From Patulibacter sp052039575 (GTDB lineage Bacteria; Actinomycetota; Thermoleophilia; Solirubrobacterales; Solirubrobacteraceae): DNA of 16,285 nt. The stretch spans positions 1-16,285 of the forward strand of contig JBQGEK010000196.1 in NCBI GenBank assembly GCA_052039575.1, given 5' to 3'. The notes beneath the pieces are model-generated. The model did not search any database. It saw only the letters and a program-made list of their open reading frames with translations, and had not been told where the DNA came from. Made by a program: the position numbers and the translations under genes. Positions 1 through 7,124 of the stretch are shown piece by piece. How positions within the stretch are numbered: position 1 is the stretch's first letter; each line of letters opens with the position of its first letter.

Positions 1-410
1 GCGGCTAAGAACACCCCGCGGCCCTTCTCGCGGGGCCGGTCGGCGCGCCGGCGGTGGTACGGCTGGGCGACCTGGGTTTTGTCCCGCGCGCTCGGGACGC
101 GGGTGACGACGCCGAGCTTCTCGAGCGCGTCCTGGAGCGGCAGCGCGTTGAGCACCGTCGCCAGCATCCCCATGTAGTCGGCGGTGGCGCGGTCCATCCC
201 GGCGGCCGCGCCCGCCATCCCACGGTAGATGTTGCCGGCCCCGCAGACGACCGCGACCTCGACGCCGAGGTCGTGGACGCTGCGGATCGCCGCGGCGACC
301 GCAGCGACCCGTTCCGGATCCGTGCCGTACTCCTGCTCGCCCATCAGGGACTCGCCGGAGAGCTTGATCAGGACGCGCTTGAACGCGGCCGTGGTCGGAT
401 CCGAGGTCAT
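1..410 (-). CDS. pyrH: UMP kinase (uridylate kinase), N-terminal part, cut by window edge
   Basis: Phosphorylates UMP to UDP in the cytoplasm, the entry step to pyrimidine nucleotides; bacterial PyrH is a hexamer of the amino-acid-kinase fold. Reading from the ATG at 410, residues 13-22 give the nucleotide-binding motif VLIKLSGESL, followed by VVCGAGNIYRGMAG and DRATADYMGMLATVLNAL, all hallmark PyrH segments. About 136 codons are present and roughly the last 100 are missing beyond base 1. The gene lies 19 bases behind tsf, in the common rpsB-tsf-pyrH order, so it is probably co-transcribed. No clear Shine-Dalgarno is seen. The last 30 or so codons (bases 1-90) keep the frame but depart from the family at normally conserved positions: QVAQPYHRRRADRPREKG stands where QVAEPYxRRRAxRHLEKG would be expected. 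This looks like sequence error at a contig end rather than biology. Confidence 0.95.
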   Translation of the reverse strand, partial: MTSDPTTAAFKRVLIKLSGESLMGEQEYGTDPERVAAVAAAIRSVHDLGVEVAVVCGAGNIYRGMAGAAAGMDRATADYMGMLATVLNALPLQDALEKLGVVTRVPSARDKTQVAQPYHRRRADRPREKGRGVFLA

Positions 411-429
411 CGGGCCGGGGCCGGTCCGG

Positions 430-1299
430 CTACTCGCCGACCTGGAAGCGCTCGAAGCGGGCGACGGTCACGTCGCCGACGTCCTTGCGCAGCTGGTCGA
501 TCGTCTTGCCGTCGTGCTTGTCCGGGTTGATGTGCTCCTGCGGCAGCAGGGCGACGTCCTTGAGCCACTTCTCGAGCTTGCCGGCGGCGATCTTCTCGCG
601 GATCTGCTCCGGCTTGCCCTCGGCCTCCGCCTGCTGGGCGTAGACGCTCAGCTCGGCGTCCTTCTCGGCCTGCGGGACGTCGTCGCCGGAGACGTACTTC
701 GTCGCGGGGGTCGCGGCGACGTGCAGCGCGATCTCCTTGGCGAGCGCCTCGCGAGCGCCGGCGTCGGCGGCACCGTCGATCTGGACCGCGACGCCGACCC
801 GGCCGGTCGCGTGGATGTAGCTCGCGACCGCGCCCTCGCCGCCGACCACGAACCGCTCGGCGCGGCGGATCACGACGTTCTCGCCCATCGTGCCCGAGAG
901 GTCGGCGCGCGCGGCCTCGACCGTCTGGCCGGGCTTGAACTCGTCCTGCAGCAGCGCCTCGACGTCGACCGTGCCGGCCTCGCCGCTGGCGGCGATCGAC
1001 GCGGCGAGATCCTTGGCGAATGCGATGAAGTCGTCGTTGCGGGCAACGAAGTCGGTGTTGCAGTCGACCTCGACCAGCGCACCGCGGGTCCCGTCGGCGA
1101 CCGAGGCGGCCTGGACGGTGCCCTCGGAGACCTCGCGGTCGGCCAGCTTGCCGACCTTGTTGCCCAGCTTGACCCGGAGGATCTCGACGGCCTTGTCGAG
1201 GTCGCCCTCGGCCTCCTGCAACGCCTTCTTGCAGTCCATCATGCCGGCGCCGGTCTTCTGCCGGAGCGCCTTGACGTCAGCAGCGGTAATCGTGCTCAT
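430..1299 (-). CDS. tsf: Translation elongation factor Ts
   Basis: Nucleotide exchange factor that releases GDP from EF-Tu during translation. The 289-residue protein has the N-terminal UBA-like domain with KTGAGMMDCKKAL (residues 15-27), the TDFVARND signature at 82-89 that contacts the EF-Tu G domain, two core subdomains, and a C-terminal coiled-coil region (about 195-250) ending in VTVARFERFQVGE. Length is normal for the family. The ATG start is well supported: a GAGGGA Shine-Dalgarno (1308-1313) lies 8 bases upstream and overlaps the TGA stop of rpsB, so the two genes are translationally close and almost certainly one transcript. pyrH follows after 19 bases. Confidence 0.98.
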   Translation of the reverse strand: MSTITAADVKALRQKTGAGMMDCKKALQEAEGDLDKAVEILRVKLGNKVGKLADREVSEGTVQAASVADGTRGALVEVDCNTDFVARNDDFIAFAKDLAASIAASGEAGTVDVEALLQDEFKPGQTVEAARADLSGTMGENVVIRRAERFVVGGEGAVASYIHATGRVGVAVQIDGAADAGAREALAKEIALHVAATPATKYVSGDDVPQAEKDAELSVYAQQAEAEGKPEQIREKIAAGKLEKWLKDVALLPQEHINPDKHDGKTIDQLRKDVGDVTVARFERFQVGE

Positions 1300-1307
1300 G
1301 CGGTCTG

Positions 1308-1311
1308 TCCC

Positions 1312-1313
<2 letters not shown>
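1308..1313 (-). promoter_or_regulatory. Ribosome binding site of tsf overlapping the rpsB stop
   Basis: GAGGGA read on the minus strand begins inside the TGA stop of rpsB (1312-1314) and sits 8 bases before the tsf ATG. The overlap suggests that ribosomes finishing rpsB are well placed to start tsf. The coupling is inference from spacing. Confidence 0.7.
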
Positions 1314-2223
<910 letters not shown>

Positions 2224-2228
2224 GGGTA

Positions 2229-2235
2229 CTCCCTT
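2229..2235 (-). promoter_or_regulatory. Ribosome binding site of rpsB
   Basis: AAGGGAG on the minus strand, 5 bases before the rpsB ATG. It fixes the start that gives the expected S2 N terminus MAEIGIKDLL. Confidence 0.75.
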
Positions 2236-2381
2236 GGAAAACGGTGAACAGCGACCCGCTGGTCCGAAGCGCGAACCCGACGCGATGTCGAGCAGGGACG
2301 TTCCGGGGTCCCCAACGGGGTAGGAATGAGCAACGACGCGGTGCCCCCAGGACGGGACGCACCACGCCTAATTCAACCAGA
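2236..2381 (-). promoter_or_regulatory. Leader and presumed promoter region of rpsB-tsf-pyrH
   Basis: This non-coding stretch lies between the rluD 3' hairpin and the rpsB Shine-Dalgarno. It must carry the promoter of the ribosomal operon, but I find no convincing -35/-10 pair; TTGAAT at 2371-2376 is the only -35-like hexamer and lacks a good -10 partner. Several short GC-rich inverted repeats are present, for example CCCC-aac-GGGG at 2310-2320 with another GGGG at 2305-2308 that could compete for the same CCCC. Bacterial rpsB leaders are known to be bound by S2 in autoregulation in some phyla. Whether this one is cannot be judged from a single sequence. Confidence 0.35.
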
Positions 2382-2418
2382 GCGAGCCGGCCGACGCGGT
2401 CCGCGTCGGGGCGCTCGC
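2382..2418 (-). terminator. Candidate terminator hairpin downstream of rluD
   Basis: Just past the rluD stop lies a perfect inverted repeat, CCGACGCG-gtc-CGCGTCGG (2391-2409 with its centre), flanked after a 4x4 internal loop by a further 5-bp stem, GCGAG (2382-2386) with CTCGC (2414-2418). The position, between the end of the cca-to-rluD run and the rpsB leader, suits a transcription end. No U-tract follows on the minus strand, so it is not a textbook intrinsic terminator. GC-rich hairpins lacking a U-run have been proposed as terminators in high-GC actinobacteria. Confidence 0.5.
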
Positions 2419-2421
2419 CGT

Positions 2422-3360
2422 TCACGATCCGCCGCGTGCGCGCTGGAGCGCCCGGGCAAGGTCCGGCGGCAGCTCGGACGTCACCTCGAGCGGCTCCCCG
2501 GTGATCGGATGGATCAGCGACAACCGGGCCGCATGCAGGAACTGTCGCCGCAAGCCGAGCGGATGCGCGCCGTCTGCGGACGGGCTCTGGCGGCCGTAGT
2601 CGGGGTCGCCGGCCACCGGAAGCCCGATCGCCTTGAAGTGCGCTCGGATCTGGTGGGTCCGTCCGGTCTCCAGACGCACCCGAAGCAGGGTCGTCCGCGG
2701 CAGCGCCTGCTCGATCTCGAAGTGGGTGATCGCGTGGCGCGGACTGTCGGTGTCGACCGACTGCCGGGTCCGGTGGTGACGGTCGCGTCCGAGCGGCGCG
2801 TCGATCGTGCCGCTGCGTGCGTCGGGTCGTCCGTCGACCAGGGCCAGGTACTCGCGCGTCACGTCGCGATCACGGATCGCCTGCTGGAGCAGCCGGTGCG
2901 CCTCGTCGCTGCGCGCGACGAGCAACAGCCCGGACGTGTCGCGATCCAGCCGGTGGACGATTCCCGGCCGCTCCGGATCGCCGCCCGGTGGCGTGCTCGC
3001 CGAGATCATCCCCGCGACCGCGTCGACCAGCGTCGGACCCGAATGGCCGGCTCCGGAGTGGACCACCAGACCCGCCGGCTTGTCGACGATCAGCAGGTGC
3101 TCGTCCTCGTAGACGACCGGCACCGTCGGAGCGTCCTCGCGCACGGGGGTCACGGGGCGCGCCAACGCGCCCAGGTCCACGACCACCTTCTGGCCGGCCT
3201 GGACCGCGAGCCGCTTCTGCGGGCGGGCGCCGTCGACGGTCACCGCGTCGGCCGCGATCGCCCGCTGCGCGCGGGCACGTGACCCGCAGAGGTCGGCCAG
3301 CAGCACGTCGAGCCGCTCGCCCTGCTGCTCCGTATCGACGACGAGCTCGTGGACGCTCAT
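2422..3360 (-). CDS. rluD: 23S rRNA pseudouridine synthase, RluD type
   Basis: Isomerises uridines to pseudouridine in 23S rRNA; E. coli RluD modifies helix 69 (positions 1911, 1915, 1917). The 312-residue protein has an N-terminal S4 RNA-binding domain (about 14-62, with ERLDVLLADLCGSRARAQR and a VTVDG turn), then the RsuA/RluA catalytic domain: VVYEDEHLLIVDKPAGLVVH, and the active-site signature HRLDRDTSG at 136-144 with catalytic Asp139, the same number as in E. coli RluD. Later it has LETGRTHQIRAHF and the substrate-binding C terminus. The ATG at 3360 overlaps the lspA TGA as ATGA, and lspA-rluD is a very common pair. An open frame continues upstream of this ATG inside lspA but has no family similarity. 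RluD rather than RluC/RluA is inferred from the S4 domain and the lspA neighbour. Confidence 0.95.
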   Translation of the reverse strand: MSVHELVVDTEQQGERLDVLLADLCGSRARAQRAIAADAVTVDGARPQKRLAVQAGQKVVVDLGALARPVTPVREDAPTVPVVYEDEHLLIVDKPAGLVVHSGAGHSGPTLVDAVAGMISASTPPGGDPERPGIVHRLDRDTSGLLLVARSDEAHRLLQQAIRDRDVTREYLALVDGRPDARSGTIDAPLGRDRHHRTRQSVDTDSPRHAITHFEIEQALPRTTLLRVRLETGRTHQIRAHFKAIGLPVAGDPDYGRQSPSADGAHPLGLRRQFLHAARLSLIHPITGEPLEVTSELPPDLARALQRARGGS

Positions 3361-3869
3361 TCGGATTCCGCGGCCGCGTTGGTCGCCTCGCGGCGGGTGC
3401 TGCGACGGTGGTCGAGCTCCATCACCAGCACGAGCACGCCCATCCCGACCACGATCGAGGTGTCCGCCACGTTGAACGCGGGGAACGACGGCGGCTTGAG
3501 GAAGTCGATCACGGCCCCCTCGGTGAGTCGGTCGAGGATGTTGCCGACGGCCCCCCCGGCCAGCATGCCCGCCGCGATCCACGCGTACGGGACCGTCCGG
3601 TGGCGGGCGAACCAGATCGTCAGCGCGACCAGCGCGAGCGCGACCAGGGTGCCGACGATCCACGGCTTGCCCGAGAAGCTCGAGAACGCGACGCCCTCGT
3701 TGCGAACGTAGACGAGATCCAGGAACGGCAGGATCGTCCGGACCTCGCCCTGCTCGATCGACGCGACGACCAGCCGCTTGGACAGCTGGTCGACGATCAG
3801 GATCGCGATCGCGAGGGCCGCCGCCCGCTGGATCGCCAAGCGGCTGACGCGCTGGTCACCCGGCGACAA
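3357..3869 (-). CDS. lspA: Lipoprotein signal peptidase (signal peptidase II)
   Basis: Membrane aspartyl protease that cleaves the signal peptide of diacylglyceryl-modified prolipoproteins. The 170 residues hold four hydrophobic segments (roughly 14-28, 71-88, 95-111, 137-150). Family motifs are in order: VDQLSK (26-31), VRNEGVAFS (55-63), GGAVGNILDR (105-114, catalytic Asp113), VIDFL, and FNVADTSI (132-139, catalytic Asp136). The likely start is TTG at 3869, which overlaps the end of yggT by 14 bases and has a GGTGGTG-like purine stretch upstream; a later in-frame TTG is possible. The stop overlaps the rluD ATG. Coupled translation along yggT-lspA-rluD is inferred. Confidence 0.95.
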   Translation of the reverse strand: MSPGDQRVSRLAIQRAAALAIAILIVDQLSKRLVVASIEQGEVRTILPFLDLVYVRNEGVAFSSFSGKPWIVGTLVALALVALTIWFARHRTVPYAWIAAGMLAGGAVGNILDRLTEGAVIDFLKPPSFPAFNVADTSIVVGMGVLVLVMELDHRRSTRREATNAAAESE

Positions 3870-4176
3870 TCCGCACCACCATTCCGCCGACGAGCTGGAG
3901 CAGGATGATGCCCACCAGCGGAGACAGGTCGAGCGGACCGAGCGGCGGGATGAACCGCCGGAAGAACGCGAGATACGGCTCGACCGCGTCGTTGAGGAAG
4001 CCGATCACCAGGCTGACGCCGCGGTTGTACGGGATCCGCACGCCGGCCGTCTGGACCAGCGACAGCAGGATGTAGGCGAAGATCATGATCGTGTAGACCA
4101 TGATCAGCGCGCTCAGGAAGTCCGCGACCTGGGTGCGGGCCGACGCCAGGGCGACGGTCTCGAGCAGTGCGCTCAC
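3856..4176 (-). CDS. YggT family integral membrane protein
   Basis: A small protein of 106 residues with two hydrophobic segments, about 19-44 and 84-103. The linking region carries FRRFIPPLGPLDLSPLV, the diagnostic YggT motif. The biochemical role is not firmly known; in Gram-positive bacteria the gene is regularly found between sepF and lspA or divIVA in the division cluster, and a role near the division apparatus or osmotic tolerance has been suggested for the family. The GTG start overlaps the proC stop as GTGA, and the 3' end overlaps lspA. No divIVA gene lies next to it, unlike many relatives. Confidence 0.9.
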   Translation of the reverse strand: MSALLETVALASARTQVADFLSALIMVYTIMIFAYILLSLVQTAGVRIPYNRGVSLVIGFLNDAVEPYLAFFRRFIPPLGPLDLSPLVGIILLQLVGGMVVRIVAG

Positions 4177-4934
4177 GAGACGCCCGCCGCCGCGTCGAAG
4201 GCATCCTGGAACGCTTCCCGGACCCCGTGCTGGTCGAGGGCACGCAGCCCCCGTGCGGTCGAACCGCCCGGCGAGGTGACCGCCCGGCGGACCGCGAGCG
4301 TGTCGTGGTCCTGCGTGCGCAGCAGCGCCGCGGAGCCCTCGATTCCGGCCGCGGCCATTCGACCCGCGTCCTGCGGCGCCATCCCGTGCCGAACCGCCGC
4401 GTCGACCATCGCCTCGGCGATCACGGCGACGTACGCGGGCAGCACACCGAACAGCGCCGTGGCGCCGGCCATCTGCGACTCGGGGAGCTCGACGACCGCC
4501 GAGCAGCGACCGAGCAGCTCCAGCACCTGCTCGCGGATCGCACGCTCGTCATCGCCCTGGTCGCCGGGCGCCGCCGCGACCGCGGTCACGCCCTTGCCGA
4601 TCCCGGCCGGGGTGTTCGGCATGATCCGGATCACCGGACGGTCCGGGTAGGCGGAGCGCAACGTCGCCAGCTCGACCCCGGCCAGGATCGACACGACCGC
4701 CTTGGCGCTCGGGATCGTCGCTGCCGCGTCCTGCAACTGCCCCGGCTTGTGCCCGAGCACCACGACGTCGGCTTCGTCGGCCAGCTGCCGCGGCGAGTCG
4801 ACGGCACGCCCGCCCAGCTCGGCGGCGAGCGCGTCAGCGCGCTCGCGCACGGGATCGAAGCACAGTGCGGGCTCGCCGATCCCCCGCGCCAGCGCGGATG
4901 CCATGTTGCCCGATCCCAGGAATCCCAGACGCAT
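4173..4934 (-). CDS. proC: Pyrroline-5-carboxylate reductase
   Basis: Final step of proline synthesis: NAD(P)H-dependent reduction of 1-pyrroline-5-carboxylate to proline. The 253-residue protein starts with a Rossmann motif LGFLGSGNMASALARG (GxGxxA at 7-12), followed by RIMPNTPAGIGKG (103-115) and the C-terminal dimer-domain signature VTSPGGSTARGLRAL (219-233). Slightly odd is LFGVLPAYV (161-169), where most relatives have xSGxGPAYV, and GHKPGQ in place of the usual VKPQ. Length is only a little below the common 265-275. The ATG at 4934 has no strong Shine-Dalgarno. The gene sits in the sepF-yggT interval, an arrangement known in several Gram-positive division clusters. Confidence 0.95.
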   Translation of the reverse strand: MRLGFLGSGNMASALARGIGEPALCFDPVRERADALAAELGGRAVDSPRQLADEADVVVLGHKPGQLQDAAATIPSAKAVVSILAGVELATLRSAYPDRPVIRIMPNTPAGIGKGVTAVAAAPGDQGDDERAIREQVLELLGRCSAVVELPESQMAGATALFGVLPAYVAVIAEAMVDAAVRHGMAPQDAGRMAAAGIEGSAALLRTQDHDTLAVRRAVTSPGGSTARGLRALDQHGVREAFQDAFDAAAGVS

Positions 4935-5028
4935 AGAGACCGTGAACGGTACCGGTCGCCCGGCCCCGACAACGCACCGGACCCCCGCGATCCCGCCCGA
5001 TCGGCGGAGCGCGCGGGTCGACGGCCGG

Positions 5029-5619
5029 TCAGCTCTGGTTGAAGAAGCCCTTCTCGATCAGCTGGGCCCGTTCCTCGGCCGAGATCGAGACGTTGGCGGG
5101 CGTCAGCATGAAGACCTTGTCGGCGATCCGCTGCATCCCACCGTTGAGGGCGTAGGTCAGCCCGCTGGCGAAGTCGATCAGCCGCTTCGCCAGGTCGTTG
5201 TCCGACGTCTGCAGGTTGATCACGACCGGGATGTCGTCCTTGAACCGGTCGGCGATCTGCTGAGCGTCGTTGAACGACTTGGGCAGCACCAGGTGGACGC
5301 GGCCGCCGGCGCGCTCGGACCGCGCGCCCCCGCCGCCACCGACGGGACGCAGGTGCGCGGCGCCGGAGCGGCCGCCCGACTCGCCGTCGCTGAAGATGTC
5401 GTCGAAGTCTCCGCGACCACGGCGCGGAGCGATCCGGCGGACGGGCGCGGGCTCACGCTCGCGCTCACGGCCGCCGCGATCGCGCTCACGGCGATCGTCG
5501 TACTCCGGTTCATCGTCGTAGGAGTCTGCGTACGGGTCTCGCTCCTCGGCGAGAGCGAAGTACACGAGCACCTTGTGCCAAGCGTCGCGGAAGGCCATGA
5601 CGGCGATTGATTCTGCCAC
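5029..5619 (-). CDS. sepF: Cell division protein SepF
   Basis: Cytoplasmic partner of FtsZ that bundles filaments and ties the Z ring to the membrane in bacteria lacking FtsA. The 196-residue product has three parts. An N-terminal amphipathic segment (about 4-25, with FRDAWHKVLVYFALAEE) is the presumed membrane anchor. A disordered, charged linker (26-105) is rich in Asp, Glu and Arg and then Gly. The SepF core (about 107-184) contains VHLVLPKSFNDAQQIAD, PVVINLQTSDNDLAKRLIDF and KVFMLTPANVSIS. The GTG start at 5619 is chosen because a perfect AAGGAGGA lies 11 bases upstream. The ATG at 5598, which gives the more usual MAFRDAW start, has no ribosome site within range. Neighbours yggS, proC and yggT fit the conserved division cluster. 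Confidence 0.93.
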   Translation of the reverse strand: MAESIAVMAFRDAWHKVLVYFALAEERDPYADSYDDEPEYDDRRERDRGGREREREPAPVRRIAPRRGRGDFDDIFSDGESGGRSGAAHLRPVGGGGGARSERAGGRVHLVLPKSFNDAQQIADRFKDDIPVVINLQTSDNDLAKRLIDFASGLTYALNGGMQRIADKVFMLTPANVSISAEERAQLIEKGFFNQS

Positions 5620-5630
5620 GACGCGCCGGT

Positions 5631-5638
5631 TCCTCCTT
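5631..5638 (-). promoter_or_regulatory. Strong ribosome binding site of sepF
   Basis: AAGGAGGA on the minus strand, fully complementary to the 16S rRNA 3' tail. It is 11 bases before the in-frame GTG at 5619 and 32 bases before the ATG at 5598, so it favours the GTG start. It is among the strongest such sites in the window. Confidence 0.75.
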
Positions 5639-5677
5639 GCGACGGCGAATTTCCCCCTCGCCGCTGCGGTCGGGCGA

Positions 5678-6358
5678 TCAGTCCGCGCGCAGCAGCCCAC
5701 TCCCGAGGCGGACGACCGTGGCGCCCTCCTCGACCGCCACGGCGAAGTCCTGCGTGGTGCCCATCGACAGCTCGCGCACCCCGTGCTCGTCGGCGAGCTG
5801 CCGAAGTCGGGCGAACCACCGACGGCTCTGCTCGGGGTCCTCCGCGAACGGCGGCATCGTCATCAGACCCGCGACGGGGACCGGGCAGCGCGCGATCATG
5901 TCGCCCAGATCTTCCGGGGAGACCCCGTCCTTGGCCTGCTCGCCGCTGACGTTGACCTGGATCAGCACGTCCAGGTCGGGGCGCGCCAGATCGCGGTGGC
6001 GCTCGAGCCGCTTCAGCACGCTGTCGCTGCAGACCGAGTGGATCCGGCGTACGTGCGGCAGGATCTCCGCGACCTTGCGGGATTGCAGCTGACCGATGAA
6101 CTCCCAGCGCAGACGTTCGGCGCCCGGCACCGCGATCTTCTCGAGCAGCGACTGCGAGCGGTTCTCGCCCACCACCGTGACCCCCGCGTCGGCGAGCAGC
6201 GGCACTTGGTCCGCGACGAGGTACTTGGTGGCGACCAGGATCTCGACGCCATCCGGGTCGCGGCCGCCTCGCTCGCACGCCGCGGCGATCTGCGCGCGCG
6301 TCTCGGCCAGCCGCGTCGCCACGAACGCGGGATCGATCCGGGGAATCAGCTCAACCAC
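5678..6358 (-). CDS. yggS: PLP homeostasis protein (YggS/PLPBP family)
   Basis: A PLP-binding protein with an alanine-racemase-like TIM-barrel fold. It has no known catalytic activity; the family buffers pyridoxal phosphate and affects amino-acid metabolism. The 226 residues show the PLP lysine in LVATKYL (Lys45), VVGENRSQ (62-69), WEFIGQLQSRK (85-95), LIQVNVSGEQAKDGV (132-146), GLMTMPPF, LSMGTTQDF (197-205) and the phosphate-binding VRLGSGLL near the C terminus. The GTG start at 6358 overlaps pgeF by 13 bases, and an AGGCAGG stretch lies upstream. pgeF-yggS-sepF is a conserved order in many Gram-positive bacteria. A longer open frame upstream lies inside pgeF and has no family similarity. 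Confidence 0.94.
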   Translation of the reverse strand: MVELIPRIDPAFVATRLAETRAQIAAACERGGRDPDGVEILVATKYLVADQVPLLADAGVTVVGENRSQSLLEKIAVPGAERLRWEFIGQLQSRKVAEILPHVRRIHSVCSDSVLKRLERHRDLARPDLDVLIQVNVSGEQAKDGVSPEDLGDMIARCPVPVAGLMTMPPFAEDPEQSRRWFARLRQLADEHGVRELSMGTTQDFAVAVEEGATVVRLGSGLLRAD

Positions 6359-7113
6359 GCCATACCTGCCTGTCGTCCGGTTCTCCCGGCGTCGCGCCGG
6401 TGGGAGAAGAAGTTGTCGGGATCGCAGATCGTGCACTCCCCCGCGACCAGCACGCGTTCGACGCCCGCCGCGCGCAGCCGCGCTTCGGCGGCGGCCCACA
6501 GGTCGGCGTTGTCGCCCACGCGGACTGCGCTTCCCGCCGCCCCCGACGCCAGCGCCAGCGCCGCGTGCACCTCGTCGCCGACCTCGTAGCAGCACGGGCC
6601 GGCGCTGGGACCGATCACCGCGGTCACCGGCCCAGGGTCGCCCGTGGCCTCGGAGAGGGCCCGGATCCCCGACTCGAGGACTCCGCCGGCCAGGCCGCGC
6701 CACCCGGCGTGGACCATCGCCACACCGCGTCCGGCGACCAGCGCGACCGGCACGCAATCAGCGCAGAGCACGACGCACGGCGTTCCGGGCAGTGCGGTGG
6801 CCACGCCGTCCGCGTCGCGCACGGTCGAGAGCTCGGCTCCGGGGAGCTGTTCGTCGTCGCAGATCACCAGCACGTCGGTGGCGTGCACCTGTCGGGCCTG
6901 GGCGATCCGCTCGGGCCCGACGCCGGCGTACCCCGCGAGGATCGCCCGGTTGGCGCGGACCGCGTCGACGTCGTCGTCGCCCCAGCTGCCGACGTTCAAC
7001 GAGGCGTACGGCCCGCTCGAGACCCCGCCGCGGCGCCCGGTGAAGCGCACGGTGGCGTGGCCGAGGTCGCAGACCAGGTGACCTTCGGGGGTGCGGGTGA
7101 ACGGAGGATTCAC
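6346..7113 (-). CDS. pgeF: PgeF/YfiH multi-copper-type laccase-domain protein
   Basis: Member of the DUF152/YfiH family. Members have been called polyphenol oxidases, purine nucleoside phosphorylases/adenosine deaminases, and in E. coli a peptidoglycan editing factor that prevents misincorporation of serine. The 255 residues carry GGVSSGPYASLN (29-40), QVHATDV with His77, LCADCVPVAL with Cys120, HAGWRG with His135 (the likely metal ligands), IGPSAGPCCYEVG (168-179) and the C-terminal CTICDPDNFFSHRRDAGRTG. The GTG start at 7113 lies 11 bases past the cca stop; there is no good Shine-Dalgarno. The ending overlaps yggS. The family is certain; the in vivo substrate is not, and the division-gene neighbourhood would suit a cell-wall role. 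Confidence 0.92.
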   Translation of the reverse strand: MNPPFTRTPEGHLVCDLGHATVRFTGRRGGVSSGPYASLNVGSWGDDDVDAVRANRAILAGYAGVGPERIAQARQVHATDVLVICDDEQLPGAELSTVRDADGVATALPGTPCVVLCADCVPVALVAGRGVAMVHAGWRGLAGGVLESGIRALSEATGDPGPVTAVIGPSAGPCCYEVGDEVHAALALASGAAGSAVRVGDNADLWAAAEARLRAAGVERVLVAGECTICDPDNFFSHRRDAGRTGRQAGMAWLS

Positions 7114-7124
7114 GGGATCGGGCG

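Noticed and set aside
4935..5028. Possible terminator or promoter between sepF and proC
   Set aside because: Only weak, short inverted repeats (for example GACCG with CGGTC) and no clear promoter boxes were found in these 94 bases.
5410..5530. Apparent repeats in the sepF linker region
   Set aside because: The repeated GC-rich words encode the low-complexity Arg/Asp/Glu linker of SepF; there is no regular unit or spacer as in a CRISPR array or tandem repeat.
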